Source: Actinomyces procaprae
GTDB lineage: Bacteria > Actinomycetota > Actinomycetes > Actinomycetales > Actinomycetaceae
Direction of reading: 5' to 3'
Assembly: GCF_004798665.1 (NCBI RefSeq)
Contig: NZ_CP039292.1
Span: forward strand, 1,736,001-1,800,000
DNA length: 64,000 bases
The number at the start of each line of letters is the position of its first letter. Positions within the stretch are counted from its first letter, which is position 1. The translations under genes and the position numbers were made by a program. Shown in pieces: positions 18,128 to 26,600 of the stretch. The notes beneath the pieces were generated by a model that saw only the letters and a program-made list of their open reading frames with translations, did no database searches and was not told the DNA's origin.

Positions 18128-18850
18128 GTGAGCACAGCCCAGAGCGCCCAGCCGAAGAAGAGAAGGCGCCTCGCCCAGGTCGCCCAGAACATCAAGGACT
18201 CCTACACCATCTCCCGGCGCAGTTACCCGTGGATCGGGTGGGCGCTGCTCGGCATCGTCGTGGCGCTGCTGGTGCTTGCAGGTGTACTCGCCGCCGTGAC
18301 CAGCCAGGCGCTTTGGTACTGGCTGCTGATGGCCCTGGTGTTCGCGCTGATGGTCGACATGATCGTGCTGAGCCTGGCGACGCGCCGCGCCTCCTACATG
18401 CAGATCGAGGGCCACCCCGGTGCGGTGAAGGCCGTGCTCGACCAGGCCGGTCGCGGCTGGTTCGTGGAGTCCAATCCGGTCGCCTTCAGCCCCAAGGGGC
18501 AGGACCTCGTGTGGCGGATGGTTGGGCGTCCGGGCGTGGTCCTGGTTGCCGAGGGCTCTCCGGGCCGCACCCAGCACCTGATTGAGGATGAGAAGAAGAT
18601 GCTGCACCGGATCCTGTCCACCGTCCCCGTGCACGTCATCTCCGTGGGAACGGCAGAGGGCCAGGTGCGGCTGATTCATCTGGAGCGCGCCCTGCGGCGG
18701 CTCCCCACCAAGCCCACCAAGCTGACCAACACGGAGATCGACCGGGTTGCGAAGCGGCTGTCCTCCCTGTCCGCCAAGGGCCTGCCGATCCCCAAGTACA
18801 TGGATCCGAACAACATCCGCCCCGACCGCCGCGCCATCCGCGGGCGCTGA
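18128..18850 (+). CDS. DUF4191 membrane protein
   Basis: A 240-residue conserved actinobacterial protein of unknown function, usually found beside lipA. A basic N-terminus (PKKRRRLAQVAQN) precedes two membrane helices (WALLGIVVALLVLAGVLAAV and YWLLMALVFALMVDMIVLSL). A soluble domain follows with GHPGAVKAVLDQAGRGWFV and ends in KGLPIPKYMDPNNIRPDRR, all typical of the family. GTG 18128 is preferred: TACAGT (18115-18120) ends 7 bases upstream, implying a leaderless mRNA; GTG 18119 is an alternative. The glnA gene follows after about 145 bases. Confidence 0.85.
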   Translation: MSTAQSAQPKKRRRLAQVAQNIKDSYTISRRSYPWIGWALLGIVVALLVLAGVLAAVTSQALWYWLLMALVFALMVDMIVLSLATRRASYMQIEGHPGAVKAVLDQAGRGWFVESNPVAFSPKGQDLVWRMVGRPGVVLVAEGSPGRTQHLIEDEKKMLHRILSTVPVHVISVGTAEGQVRLIHLERALRRLPTKPTKLTNTEIDRVAKRLSSLSAKGLPIPKYMDPNNIRPDRRAIRGR

Positions 18851-18995
18851 CGCCGGGGCCCGCTCCCCGCATCGCCTCTCCCGAAACACTGCCGACACAT
18901 TTGCGGCACCTCGGTGACACTCCGCCGCCCTAGCCTGCGTACGCCCGCCGGGCACCCGTACCGCACCCTCTCGTCACCCCCTTGGAGGAAACTAC

Positions 18996-20420
18996 ATGTT
19001 CAGTGACGCATCCGAAGCGCTGGCCTTCATCGAGAAGCAGGGGGTGCAGCTGGTCGATGTGCGTTTCTGCGACCTGCCCGGCGTCATGCAGCATTTCACG
19101 ATCCCTGTGGCCGCCTTCAAGGACGAGGCGCTGACGGACGGATTGATGTTCGACGGGTCCTCCATTCGCGGCTTCACCGCCATTCACGAGTCGGACATGA
19201 AGCTCATCCCGGACGTGACCACGGCCTTCCTCGATCCCTTCCGCGAGCAGCGCACGCTGGTAATCAACTTCTCGATCGTGGACCCCTTCACGGATGAGGT
19301 CTACTCCCGGGATCCCCGCTCTATCGCCGCCAAGGCGGAGGACTACCTGCGCTCCACCGGTATCGCGGACACCTGCTACATCGGCGCCGAGGCCGAGTTC
19401 TACCTGTTCGACTCGATCCAGTATGAGACCACGCCCGCCTCCACCCGCTACCTGATCGACTCCGCCGAGGCGGCCTGGAACACCGGCCGTGACGAGCCGG
19501 GCGGGAACAAGGGCTACAAGACCGCCTTCAAGGGCGGCTACTTCCCCGTCTCCCCCAATGACCAGATGGCCGATCTGCGGGACCGGATCGTAAGCACCTG
19601 TATCGAGGCCGGACTTGACATCGAGCGTGCCCACCACGAGGTCGGCACTGCCGGCCAGCAGGAGATCAACTACCGCTTCGACTCCCTGCTGGCGGCGGGC
19701 GACGACATGATGAAGTTCAAGTACATCGTCAAGAACGAGGCCTGGCGCAACGGCAAGACCGCCACGTTCATGCCCAAGCCGATCTTCGGCGACAACGGCT
19801 CCGGCATGCACACCCACCACTCCCTGTGGAAGGACGGCAAGCCGCTGTTCTTCGATGAGCGCGGTTATGGGCAGCTGTCCGACCTGGCCCGCTGGTACAT
19901 CGGCGGGATCCTGCGCCACGCCCCGAGCCTGCTGGCCTTCACCAACCCGTCGGTGAACTCCTTCCACCGCCTGGTGCCCGGCTTCGAGGCCCCGGTGAAC
20001 CTGGTGTACTCGGCGCGCAACCGCTCCGCCTGCATCCGTATCCCCGTGACGGGCTCCTCCCCCAAGGCCAAGCGCATCGAGTACCGCGTCCCCGATCCCT
20101 CGGCCAACCCCTACCTGGCCTTCGCGGCCACGTTGATGGCCGGCATCGACGGCATCCGCAACCGCATTGAGCCGCGCGAGCCCGTGGACAAGGACCTGTA
20201 CGAGCTGGCCCCGGAGGACTACCACGACATCGACAAGCTTCCGGGCACACTGGATGAGGCCCTGGAGGCTCTCGAGGCCGATCACGACTACCTGGCTGAG
20301 GGCGATGTGTTCACCGCGGATCTGATCGAGACCTGGGTGGACTACAAGCGCACCAATGAGATCGCCCCCATGCGGCAGCGCCCGCACCCGTATGAGTTCG
20401 AGCTGTACTACGACCTGTAA
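18996..20420 (+). CDS. glnA: Glutamine synthetase type I (adenylylatable)
   Basis: Makes glutamine from glutamate, ammonia and ATP; a dodecameric cytosolic enzyme central to nitrogen assimilation. The 474-residue sequence has DGSSIRGF, the metal-binding [10 protein letters not shown], the ATP-binding [17 protein letters not shown] and [17 protein letters not shown]. Tyr402 in [10 protein letters not shown] is the expected adenylylation site, matching glnE at 29-33 kb. Start ATG 18996 follows GGAGG (TTGGAGGAAACTAC). The second synthetase gene, glnA2 at 33-34 kb, lacks this tyrosine. An amino acid ABC importer follows. Confidence 0.96.
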   Translation: MFSDASEALAFIEKQGVQLVDVRFCDLPGVMQHFTIPVAAFKDEALTDGLMFDGSSIRGFTAIHESDMKLIPDVTTAFLDPFREQRTLVINFSIVDPFTDEVYSRDPRSIAAKAEDYLRSTGIADTCYIGAEAEFYLFDSIQYETTPASTRYLIDSAEAAWNTGRDEPGGNKGYKTAFKGGYFPVSPNDQMADLRDRIVSTCIEAGLDIERAHHEVGTAGQQEINYRFDSLLAAGDDMMKFKYIVKNEAWRNGKTATFMPKPIFGDNGSGMHTHHSLWKDGKPLFFDERGYGQLSDLARWYIGGILRHAPSLLAFTNPSVNSFHRLVPGFEAPVNLVYSARNRSACIRIPVTGSSPKAKRIEYRVPDPSANPYLAFAATLMAGIDGIRNRIEPREPVDKDLYELAPEDYHDIDKLPGTLDEALEALEADHDYLAEGDVFTADLIETWVDYKRTNEIAPMRQRPHPYEFELYYDL

Positions 20421-20451
20421 GCCGTCTCCCAGTGGGGCCCGGAGCAGACGT

Positions 20452-20482
20452 TTGCATATGTATGCCCTGATCTGGATATCCT
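20452..20482 (+). promoter_or_regulatory. Candidate promoter and operator of the amino acid importer
   Basis: TTGCAT (20452-20457) and TATCCT (20477-20482) could be -35 and -10, though the 19-base spacing is long. An inverted repeat GCATA/TATGC (20454-20465) overlaps the -35, as expected for a repressor site. An AT-rich patch here stands out against the high-GC surroundings. Confidence 0.35.
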
Positions 20483-20518
20483 AACGGCGGCTGTGGCCCC
20501 CTACCGGAAGGAACCGCG

Positions 20519-21466
20519 ATGAGACTGGCCCGCAAGCGCTGTGCCGCCCTCGCAGGCGGGCTGTGCCTGGCGCTCTCGTTGACACTGCCGCTGTCCGCCT
20601 GCACGAATGCGGCGGACTGGAGGGCGACCGGGGAGGACGGCGCGGCGGCCTTCACCGGCTATGACACCTCCGGCGTCCAGGCACAGCAGGACATCATCGA
20701 CATGCTCCCCGAGGGCGCCCTGGACGACGGCGTACTGGACGTGGCCGCCTCCACCGATTACGCGCCCGCGGAGTTCCTGGACACGGACGGGACCGCCATC
20801 GGCTACGACGTCGACCTGACCAAGGCGATCGCGGCCGTGTTGGGGGTGAAGTCGACCACCCACACCGCGGAGTTCGACTCCATCATCGCCGCCGTCGGCT
20901 CCAAGTACGACGCCGGCATCTCCTCCTTCACCGTGACCGCCGAGCGGGAGTCGGAGATGGACATGATCGCCTACATCAACGTCGGCTCCCGCTTCAACGT
21001 GGTGGCCGGCAACCCTGAGGGCGTGGACCCCTCCGACCACATGAACCTGTGCGGCCTGACCATCGGGGTGCAGACGGGGACGGCCCAGGAGGACGCCATG
21101 AACGCCGATTCCGCCGCCTGCACCGATGCGGGGCTGCCGGCGATTTCGGTGCGCTCCTACTCCTCCCAGTCGGAGGCCACCACCGGCCTGATCGGCCACG
21201 TGGTCGACGCCGTCTACTCCGACTCCACCGTCGCCGGGTACGCCGTCGAGCTGACCGACGGCGGGGTGGAGACCATCGGCGAGATCGAGGACGCGCTCCC
21301 CCAGGCCATCGTCCTGACCAAGGACGACCCGCAGTTCAACGCCGCCATCCAGGCGGCCGTCCAATACCTGATGGATGAGGGCATCTGGGAGGAGATCCTG
21401 GATGCGTGGGGGATTGAGGACGCCGCACTCACGACCGCAGAGCTGAACCCGAACGTGGAGCAGTGA
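20519..21466 (+). CDS. Amino acid ABC transporter substrate-binding lipoprotein
   Basis: Captures a polar amino acid outside the cell for the permease and ATPase encoded next. The 315-residue protein starts with a lipoprotein signal (MRLARKRCAALAGG, hydrophobic core, lipobox LSAC). It continues as a family-3 solute-binding protein: STDYAPAEFLDTDGTAIGYDVDLTKAIA, then FDSIIAAVGSKYDAGISSFTVT, LTIGVQTGTAQ and LTKDDPQFNAAIQAAVQYL. ATG 20519 follows GGAAGGAACCGCG. The permease gene overlaps it (GTGA). Placement after glnA suggests glutamine or glutamate uptake, but ligand specificity cannot be read from sequence. Confidence 0.9.
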   Translation: MRLARKRCAALAGGLCLALSLTLPLSACTNAADWRATGEDGAAAFTGYDTSGVQAQQDIIDMLPEGALDDGVLDVAASTDYAPAEFLDTDGTAIGYDVDLTKAIAAVLGVKSTTHTAEFDSIIAAVGSKYDAGISSFTVTAERESEMDMIAYINVGSRFNVVAGNPEGVDPSDHMNLCGLTIGVQTGTAQEDAMNADSAACTDAGLPAISVRSYSSQSEATTGLIGHVVDAVYSDSTVAGYAVELTDGGVETIGEIEDALPQAIVLTKDDPQFNAAIQAAVQYLMDEGIWEEILDAWGIEDAALTTAELNPNVEQ

Positions 21467-22461
21467 TCACCACCATGACAGCGACAGCCCAAGCCGATTC
21501 CACCGCAGCTGCGCCCGGCGCCGAGCAGCCGGTGCAGCTGAACCGCCTCAAGCCGGTTCCCCGCCCAGGCACCTGGATCAGTGCCACCATCGTCGCCGTC
21601 CTCGGCGCGATGCTGGCCCACGCCCTGCTGACCAATGAGAAGTTCCACTGGAGCACGGTGTGGTTCTTCTTCCGGGAGGTCCACGTGGTGCGGGCGGTGG
21701 GCTGGACGCTGCTGCTGACCTTCCTGGCCATGCTGATCGGGATTGTGCTGGCGGTGACGACGGCGGTGATGCGCCAGTCGTCGAACCCGGTGCTGCGCGG
21801 GGTGTCGCTGGCGTACCTGTGGTTCTTCCGGGGCACCCCGATCTACACCCAGCTGGTGTTCTGGGGGGCGCTGTCCGCCCTGTACCAGTACTTGAGCCTG
21901 GGGGTTCCCTTTGGGCCGGAGCTGATCACCTTCCGCACCACTACGGTGTTCACGCCGTTCGTCGCCGCCGTGCTGGGGCTGGGCATCAATGAGGGCGCCT
22001 ACCTGTCGGAGATCGTGCGGTCGGGCCTGGCCAGCGTGGACCCCGGCCAGACCGAGGCGGCCGGCGCACTGGGCATGAGCCGGGGGCAGATCCTGCGCCG
22101 CATCGTCCTGCCGCAGGCGATGCGGGTGATTGTGCCGCCCACCGGCAACGAGACCATCTCCATGCTGAAGACCACCTCGCTGGTGCTGGCGGTGCCCTTC
22201 ACGCTGGACCTGACCTTCGTCACCAACTCCTACGCCTCCTACACCTACCAGACCATCCCCCTGCTGATCGTCGCGGCCCTTTGGTACATCATCATCACTT
22301 CGATCCTGATGGTGGGGCAGCACTTCATTGAGCGCTACTACGGCCGCGGCTTCGACGGCTCCACCAAGGCCAGTGGCAGGCGGGGCATGTCAGCGCGCCA
22401 GCAGGCGATCCTGGACTCCCACACCACTAAGGAAACGCCCTTCCTGGAGGTCACCCCGTGA
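21463..22461 (+). CDS. Amino acid ABC transporter permease
   Basis: A 332-residue inner-membrane permease of the polar amino acid (HisMQ/GlnP) family. It has a hydrophilic N-terminus, several membrane helices, and the ATPase-coupling loop [20 protein letters not shown]. The segment [17 protein letters not shown] is typical of this family. The start GTG 21463 overlaps the stop of the binding-protein gene; ATG 21475 is an alternative. Its end overlaps the ATPase gene in the same way (GTGA), so the three genes form one tightly coupled operon. Confidence 0.92.
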   Translation: MITTMTATAQADSTAAAPGAEQPVQLNRLKPVPRPGTWISATIVAVLGAMLAHALLTNEKFHWSTVWFFFREVHVVRAVGWTLLLTFLAMLIGIVLAVTTAVMRQSSNPVLRGVSLAYLWFFRGTPIYTQLVFWGALSALYQYLSLGVPFGPELITFRTTTVFTPFVAAVLGLGINEGAYLSEIVRSGLASVDPGQTEAAGALGMSRGQILRRIVLPQAMRVIVPPTGNETISMLKTTSLVLAVPFTLDLTFVTNSYASYTYQTIPLLIVAALWYIIITSILMVGQHFIERYYGRGFDGSTKASGRRGMSARQQAILDSHTTKETPFLEVTP

Positions 22462-23273
22462 GCGCATCGAACGCAACTCCGGCCACGTCCGAGTCGGCCG
22501 TGCCCAAGGTCCGCATCGCCGGGCTGCACAAGTTCTTCGGGGAGCTGCATGTTCTCAAGGGCATCGACCTGACGGTGGAGCCCGGCTCCGTGACGGTGCT
22601 GGTGGGCCCCTCCGGCTCCGGGAAGTCGACGCTGCTGCGCTGCATCAATGAGCTGGAGACCATCGACGCCGGGCGCGTGTGGGTGGATGGCGAGATGATC
22701 GGCATGCGGGAGGAGCGGCGCCCGGACGGATCGGTGCGGCTGCACGCCCTGACGGACAAGCAGCGCGCCGCGCAGCGCTCGAAGATCGGCATGGTGTTCC
22801 AGCGCTTCAACCTGTTCCCGCACATGACGGCGCTGGGCAACGTCATTGAGGCGCCCATCCACGTGCGCCGCATGGACAAGCAGCAGGCGCGGGCGCGCGG
22901 TGTGGAGCTGCTGGAGCGGGTGGGGCTGGGCGACCGGCTTGACCACTACCCCTCCCAGCTGTCCGGTGGGCAGCAGCAGCGGGTGGCGATCGCCCGGGCG
23001 CTGGCCATGGACCCGGAGCTGATGCTTTTCGATGAGCCCACCTCCGCCCTGGACCCGGAGCTGGTGGGTGAGGTGCTGCAGGTGATGAAGGACCTGGCCG
23101 CGGATGGCATGACCATGGTGGTGGTCACCCACGAGATGGGCTTCGCCCGGGAGGTAGGGGACCAGCTGATCTTCATGGACGGCGGCCTCGTGTGCGAGTC
23201 CGGGGATCCGGTTGAGGTACTGGACCACCCCAGTCAGGAGCGCACCAAGGCCTTCCTCGCGTCCGTATTGTGA
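22458..23273 (+). CDS. Amino acid ABC transporter ATP-binding protein
   Basis: Energises the importer by ATP hydrolysis at the cytoplasmic face; 271 residues. Walker A is [13 protein letters not shown], the Q-loop [16 protein letters not shown], the signature [15 protein letters not shown], Walker [16 protein letters not shown], and the switch histidine is in [13 protein letters not shown] 22458 overlaps the permease stop. The insertion [21 protein letters not shown] between Walker A and the Q-loop is longer than in GlnQ but normal for related importers. It is the last gene of the operon. Confidence 0.95.
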   Translation: MSASNATPATSESAVPKVRIAGLHKFFGELHVLKGIDLTVEPGSVTVLVGPSGSGKSTLLRCINELETIDAGRVWVDGEMIGMREERRPDGSVRLHALTDKQRAAQRSKIGMVFQRFNLFPHMTALGNVIEAPIHVRRMDKQQARARGVELLERVGLGDRLDHYPSQLSGGQQQRVAIARALAMDPELMLFDEPTSALDPELVGEVLQVMKDLAADGMTMVVVTHEMGFAREVGDQLIFMDGGLVCESGDPVEVLDHPSQERTKAFLASVL

Positions 23274-23353
23274 TCAGGTTGCGCATACCCCCACTCCTAC
23301 GGCCACTAAAGTGATGTAAGGCACGCTTATTCCTCTTACTTCCCTGGAGCCTC

Positions 23354-23689
23354 ATGGACACGCAGCTGATCAAGGGTCGTATCGGTGATCAAGAGGTCCT
23401 GATTGAGGTTGTTCGCGCCCCCGGAAGCCAGGAGCTGTCAGGCGTGCGGGAGCGGGCCGCGGACCTGTTCGAGCGGGCAGGGGATGTGGTTGATGCCGCG
23501 GCAAAACAGGCCGCGGGCATGGTCCGTCGGGTGTGCGACCAGGCGGAGCCACCGGATGAGATCACGATCCAGATGGGACTGAGCCTGTCTACCACTGGCG
23601 CGATCGTCGTCGCCTCCTCCACCACTACGGCTTCGCTGGCGGTGTCCATGAAGTTCACTAACGCCTCCGGCAACCGGGGCGCCGTATGA
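23354..23689 (+). CDS. Trypsin-co-occurring domain (Trypco1/CU044_2847-type) small protein
   Basis: A 111-residue protein resembling the CU044_2847 (Trypco1) family, predicted partners of trypsin-like proteases in bacterial conflict systems. Visible features are IKGRIGDQEVLIEVV at the start, a central helix (SGVRERAADLFERAGDVVDAA), and the C-terminal beta-rich GLSLSTTGAIVVASSTTTAS and MKFTNAS typical of the family. ATG 23354 follows CTGGAGCCTC. Its stop overlaps the start of the giant protease/NTPase gene (ATGA), so the two are translationally coupled. Family recognition is from memory of the C-terminal pattern. The role, perhaps as adaptor or inhibitor of the partner, is inferred. Confidence 0.75.
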   Translation: MDTQLIKGRIGDQEVLIEVVRAPGSQELSGVRERAADLFERAGDVVDAAAKQAAGMVRRVCDQAEPPDEITIQMGLSLSTTGAIVVASSTTTASLAVSMKFTNASGNRGAV

Positions 23690-26600
23690 CGGCCGCCGCG
23701 GTGCCTGGCTACCTCGGGGTGGTTCTGAACGACTCCGATGAGGCTGTTGGCACCTGCTGGCTGGTGAGTCCCGGAAGGGTGGTCACTGCGGCGCACGTTC
23801 TGAGCGCCGTAGGCGTGAATCTGGTGCAGGCACACGCCGCCTTGGCGGTACCCGACGCCGCAGCACCCGTCCCCGAAGGGAACTCCCCCGCTCCGCAAAT
23901 CCGGCTGCGTCAAGGCTTGAGTTCCACCGCGGCCACCCTTCGCGCTCGCGTCCTGCACCTCGACCTGGTTCTGGACTTGGCCCTGCTGGAGGTGGAGACC
24001 TCAGCTTGGTCGGCCGAGCCGGCACGGCTCGCAACCACCGCCGGGATACAACCTGGTGCCGCCGTACGCATTACCGGTGCCTCCAGCCGCCCCGATCCCG
24101 CTGCCGAGCGCGGTGTTACTGCATCCAGCACCAGCGGTCAGTGGGACGGCTGGGATTTCTACAGTGACATCACCACCGAGTTGCTGACCGTCAAGGCCTC
24201 CGGCGCGCAGCCCGGAATGTCGGGAGCGCCGGTTGTGCTGGCCGACGGCGGGGCCGTCATCGGCATGGTGACGGGGCGCTACAACTCGTCCGACGGCTGG
24301 AGCCGGGACCTGGTGTTCGCCGTTGGCGCGGAGTCGCTGGTCAGGTCATGTGGCGGCTGGCTGGAGGTTGAGCTTGAGGGAGAGCCGCGTCCCACCGAGG
24401 CCTTGCAGGCAGAGATACGTCTGGGACCGGGTGACTCGGTGACCGTGTCCTGTCCGGCGCTGAGCGTTGAAGTGAGCGTAACGGTCGGCTCCAAGGCTGC
24501 ACTGTTTGGTCCCGCAGAGCGTCTGCGGCTGGCTCGGGCGGGCAGCCCACTGCTGGGGAACCACTCAGCGCCCCAGAATCGGAACCACACCCCGCTGTTG
24601 GATGCGCTGGATGAGATGGGCGCAGCGCTCACTCGGGTCTTCCTGCCGGGCGAGGCCGGAGCAGCGCTCTCCCAAATCATTGCCAAGGCTGAGGGTCAGA
24701 CGGTGCCAGTAGAGCTGGCGCTTGATCTGTCCGTACGGCAGGACCTTCGCAACCTCCCCTGGGAGGCCATGCATGTGCCGGGAACCAGACGGCCGCTGGC
24801 GCTGCACTACCTGGTGACCTTCTTCCGCAAGGCCGTCGCCGCGCCGACCCCACGACGCGTGCCCGGACCACTGCGGATCGTGGTGGCCATAGCCTCTCCG
24901 ATTGAGGGCGGGGGCGGCGCCCTGGACTACCAGGCGGAGTTGCGCGCTATCACCACCGCCGTCCGCGAGGCGCGTAGCACCAATGCGCGGGTGCGAATAG
25001 TCCAGTTCGCTACCACCGGAGAGATCCGGCGGGCTTTGGAGCAGGAGAACCCGCATGTTCTGCACATCTCGGGTCACGGTGCCGCAGGCCTGCTCGTACT
25101 CGAGGACGAGCACGGTGCCGCCCGGCGTGTCAGCGCAAAGGAGCTCATTGAGGAGGCGATCCCGGCCGGCGGTATGCCGCCGCTGATCTGCCTGGCAGCC
25201 TGTGAGTCCAATGCGTCTGCGGGCAACGAGGCTACCTCCTTCGCCGATGAGCTTGTGGCTGCGGGAGCGCCAAACGTCATTGGCACAGAGGACGCGGTCT
25301 CTGACCACTATGCCACTCTGGTGTTCTCCAAGGTCTACGCCGAGCTTGCTGCAGCAAGGAACCCGGATCCCGTTTACGCCCTGGCCCAGGCTCGTCGGGA
25401 GGTCCGACGGATATGCGCTGAAAGCTCCAATCCGCGCCAGCAAACCGAGCAGGTGCTGGCGGGCTGGAGCATGGTAACGGTCCAGGCCTCCGGCTGTGGG
25501 CAGGCGATCACCGCACCACCAGAGAAGGAAACGCAGTCGTCGGCGCCGATGACTTCCGTGCGTGCAATGAATTCACTGCCCTCGTTGGGCACCGGATTCT
25601 TCGTGGGACGACGCCGGGAGCAGCTGCGCGTGCCCCAATTGCTGCTCTCCGATACCCATGCCGGCGTGGTATTTCATGGGATTGGCGGCATCGGGAAGTC
25701 AACACTGACAGCGGAGGTCCTCCGCCGTACCGCTGAGCTGCAGCCGGTGCTTGTGGTTGATATGCGTGGCATAGTACGAGTTGAGGAGCTCTTCCAGCGA
25801 ATCGCGTCCCGCCTGCGCATCAGCCTCGGCAATCAGGCCTCTAACCCCCAGGTGAATCAGCTGCTGGGGCTACTGGCCAACACCGAGATCGGTTGGTCCG
25901 AGCGCCTGGACCTGCTGCAAGGCACGCTGCTGCAGCAGATTCCCCTCATCCTGGTGCTGGACAACTTCGAAGACAATCTCACCTTCATCGACGGCGCCTA
26001 TCGCCTGACCGATCCCCTGCTTGCCGAGTTCTTAGTGCAGTTTCTGACTGTTCTCGGCCGTGGCAGGCTGCTGGTGACCTGCCGTTACCGTTTCAGCCTG
26101 CCCGAAGATGCTACGGCGGCGCTAGAGTGGATTGCCCTGGAGCCCTTGAGCTTTGCCGAGACCACTCACCTGGCCTGGTCCCTGCCGCAGCTGGATGCTC
26201 TGGAGGTCGCCGACCTGCGGACCCTGTGGGCAGGTGTGGGTGGGCACCCCAGAACCCTGGAGACAGTGGATGCGCTGCTGAACCGTGGAAGGGGGCGCCT
26301 GCCTCGAATAACCCGCGAGCTGCGCGGCCGATTGCGTAGCAGCCTTCCCGAAGGCGTTAGTCCGGAGGAATGGCTGGCGGAAGGGCGTACGCTTGATGCC
26401 GCCATCGCTGACGCTGTTACGGTCGCGGCCGACGATGTGCTCCTGCCGCAGTTGCTGGCGACTCTTAGCAGCGACGCCCAGCGCCTCCTGCTCGGCATGT
26501 CCGTGTTCCGGGAACCGGTTAGTCCTGCCGCGGCACTCTTCGCCGTGGGCGACGAGGTTCCTCCTTCTAAGGCCTCCGATGAGGATTCCTCCCTCGGTCT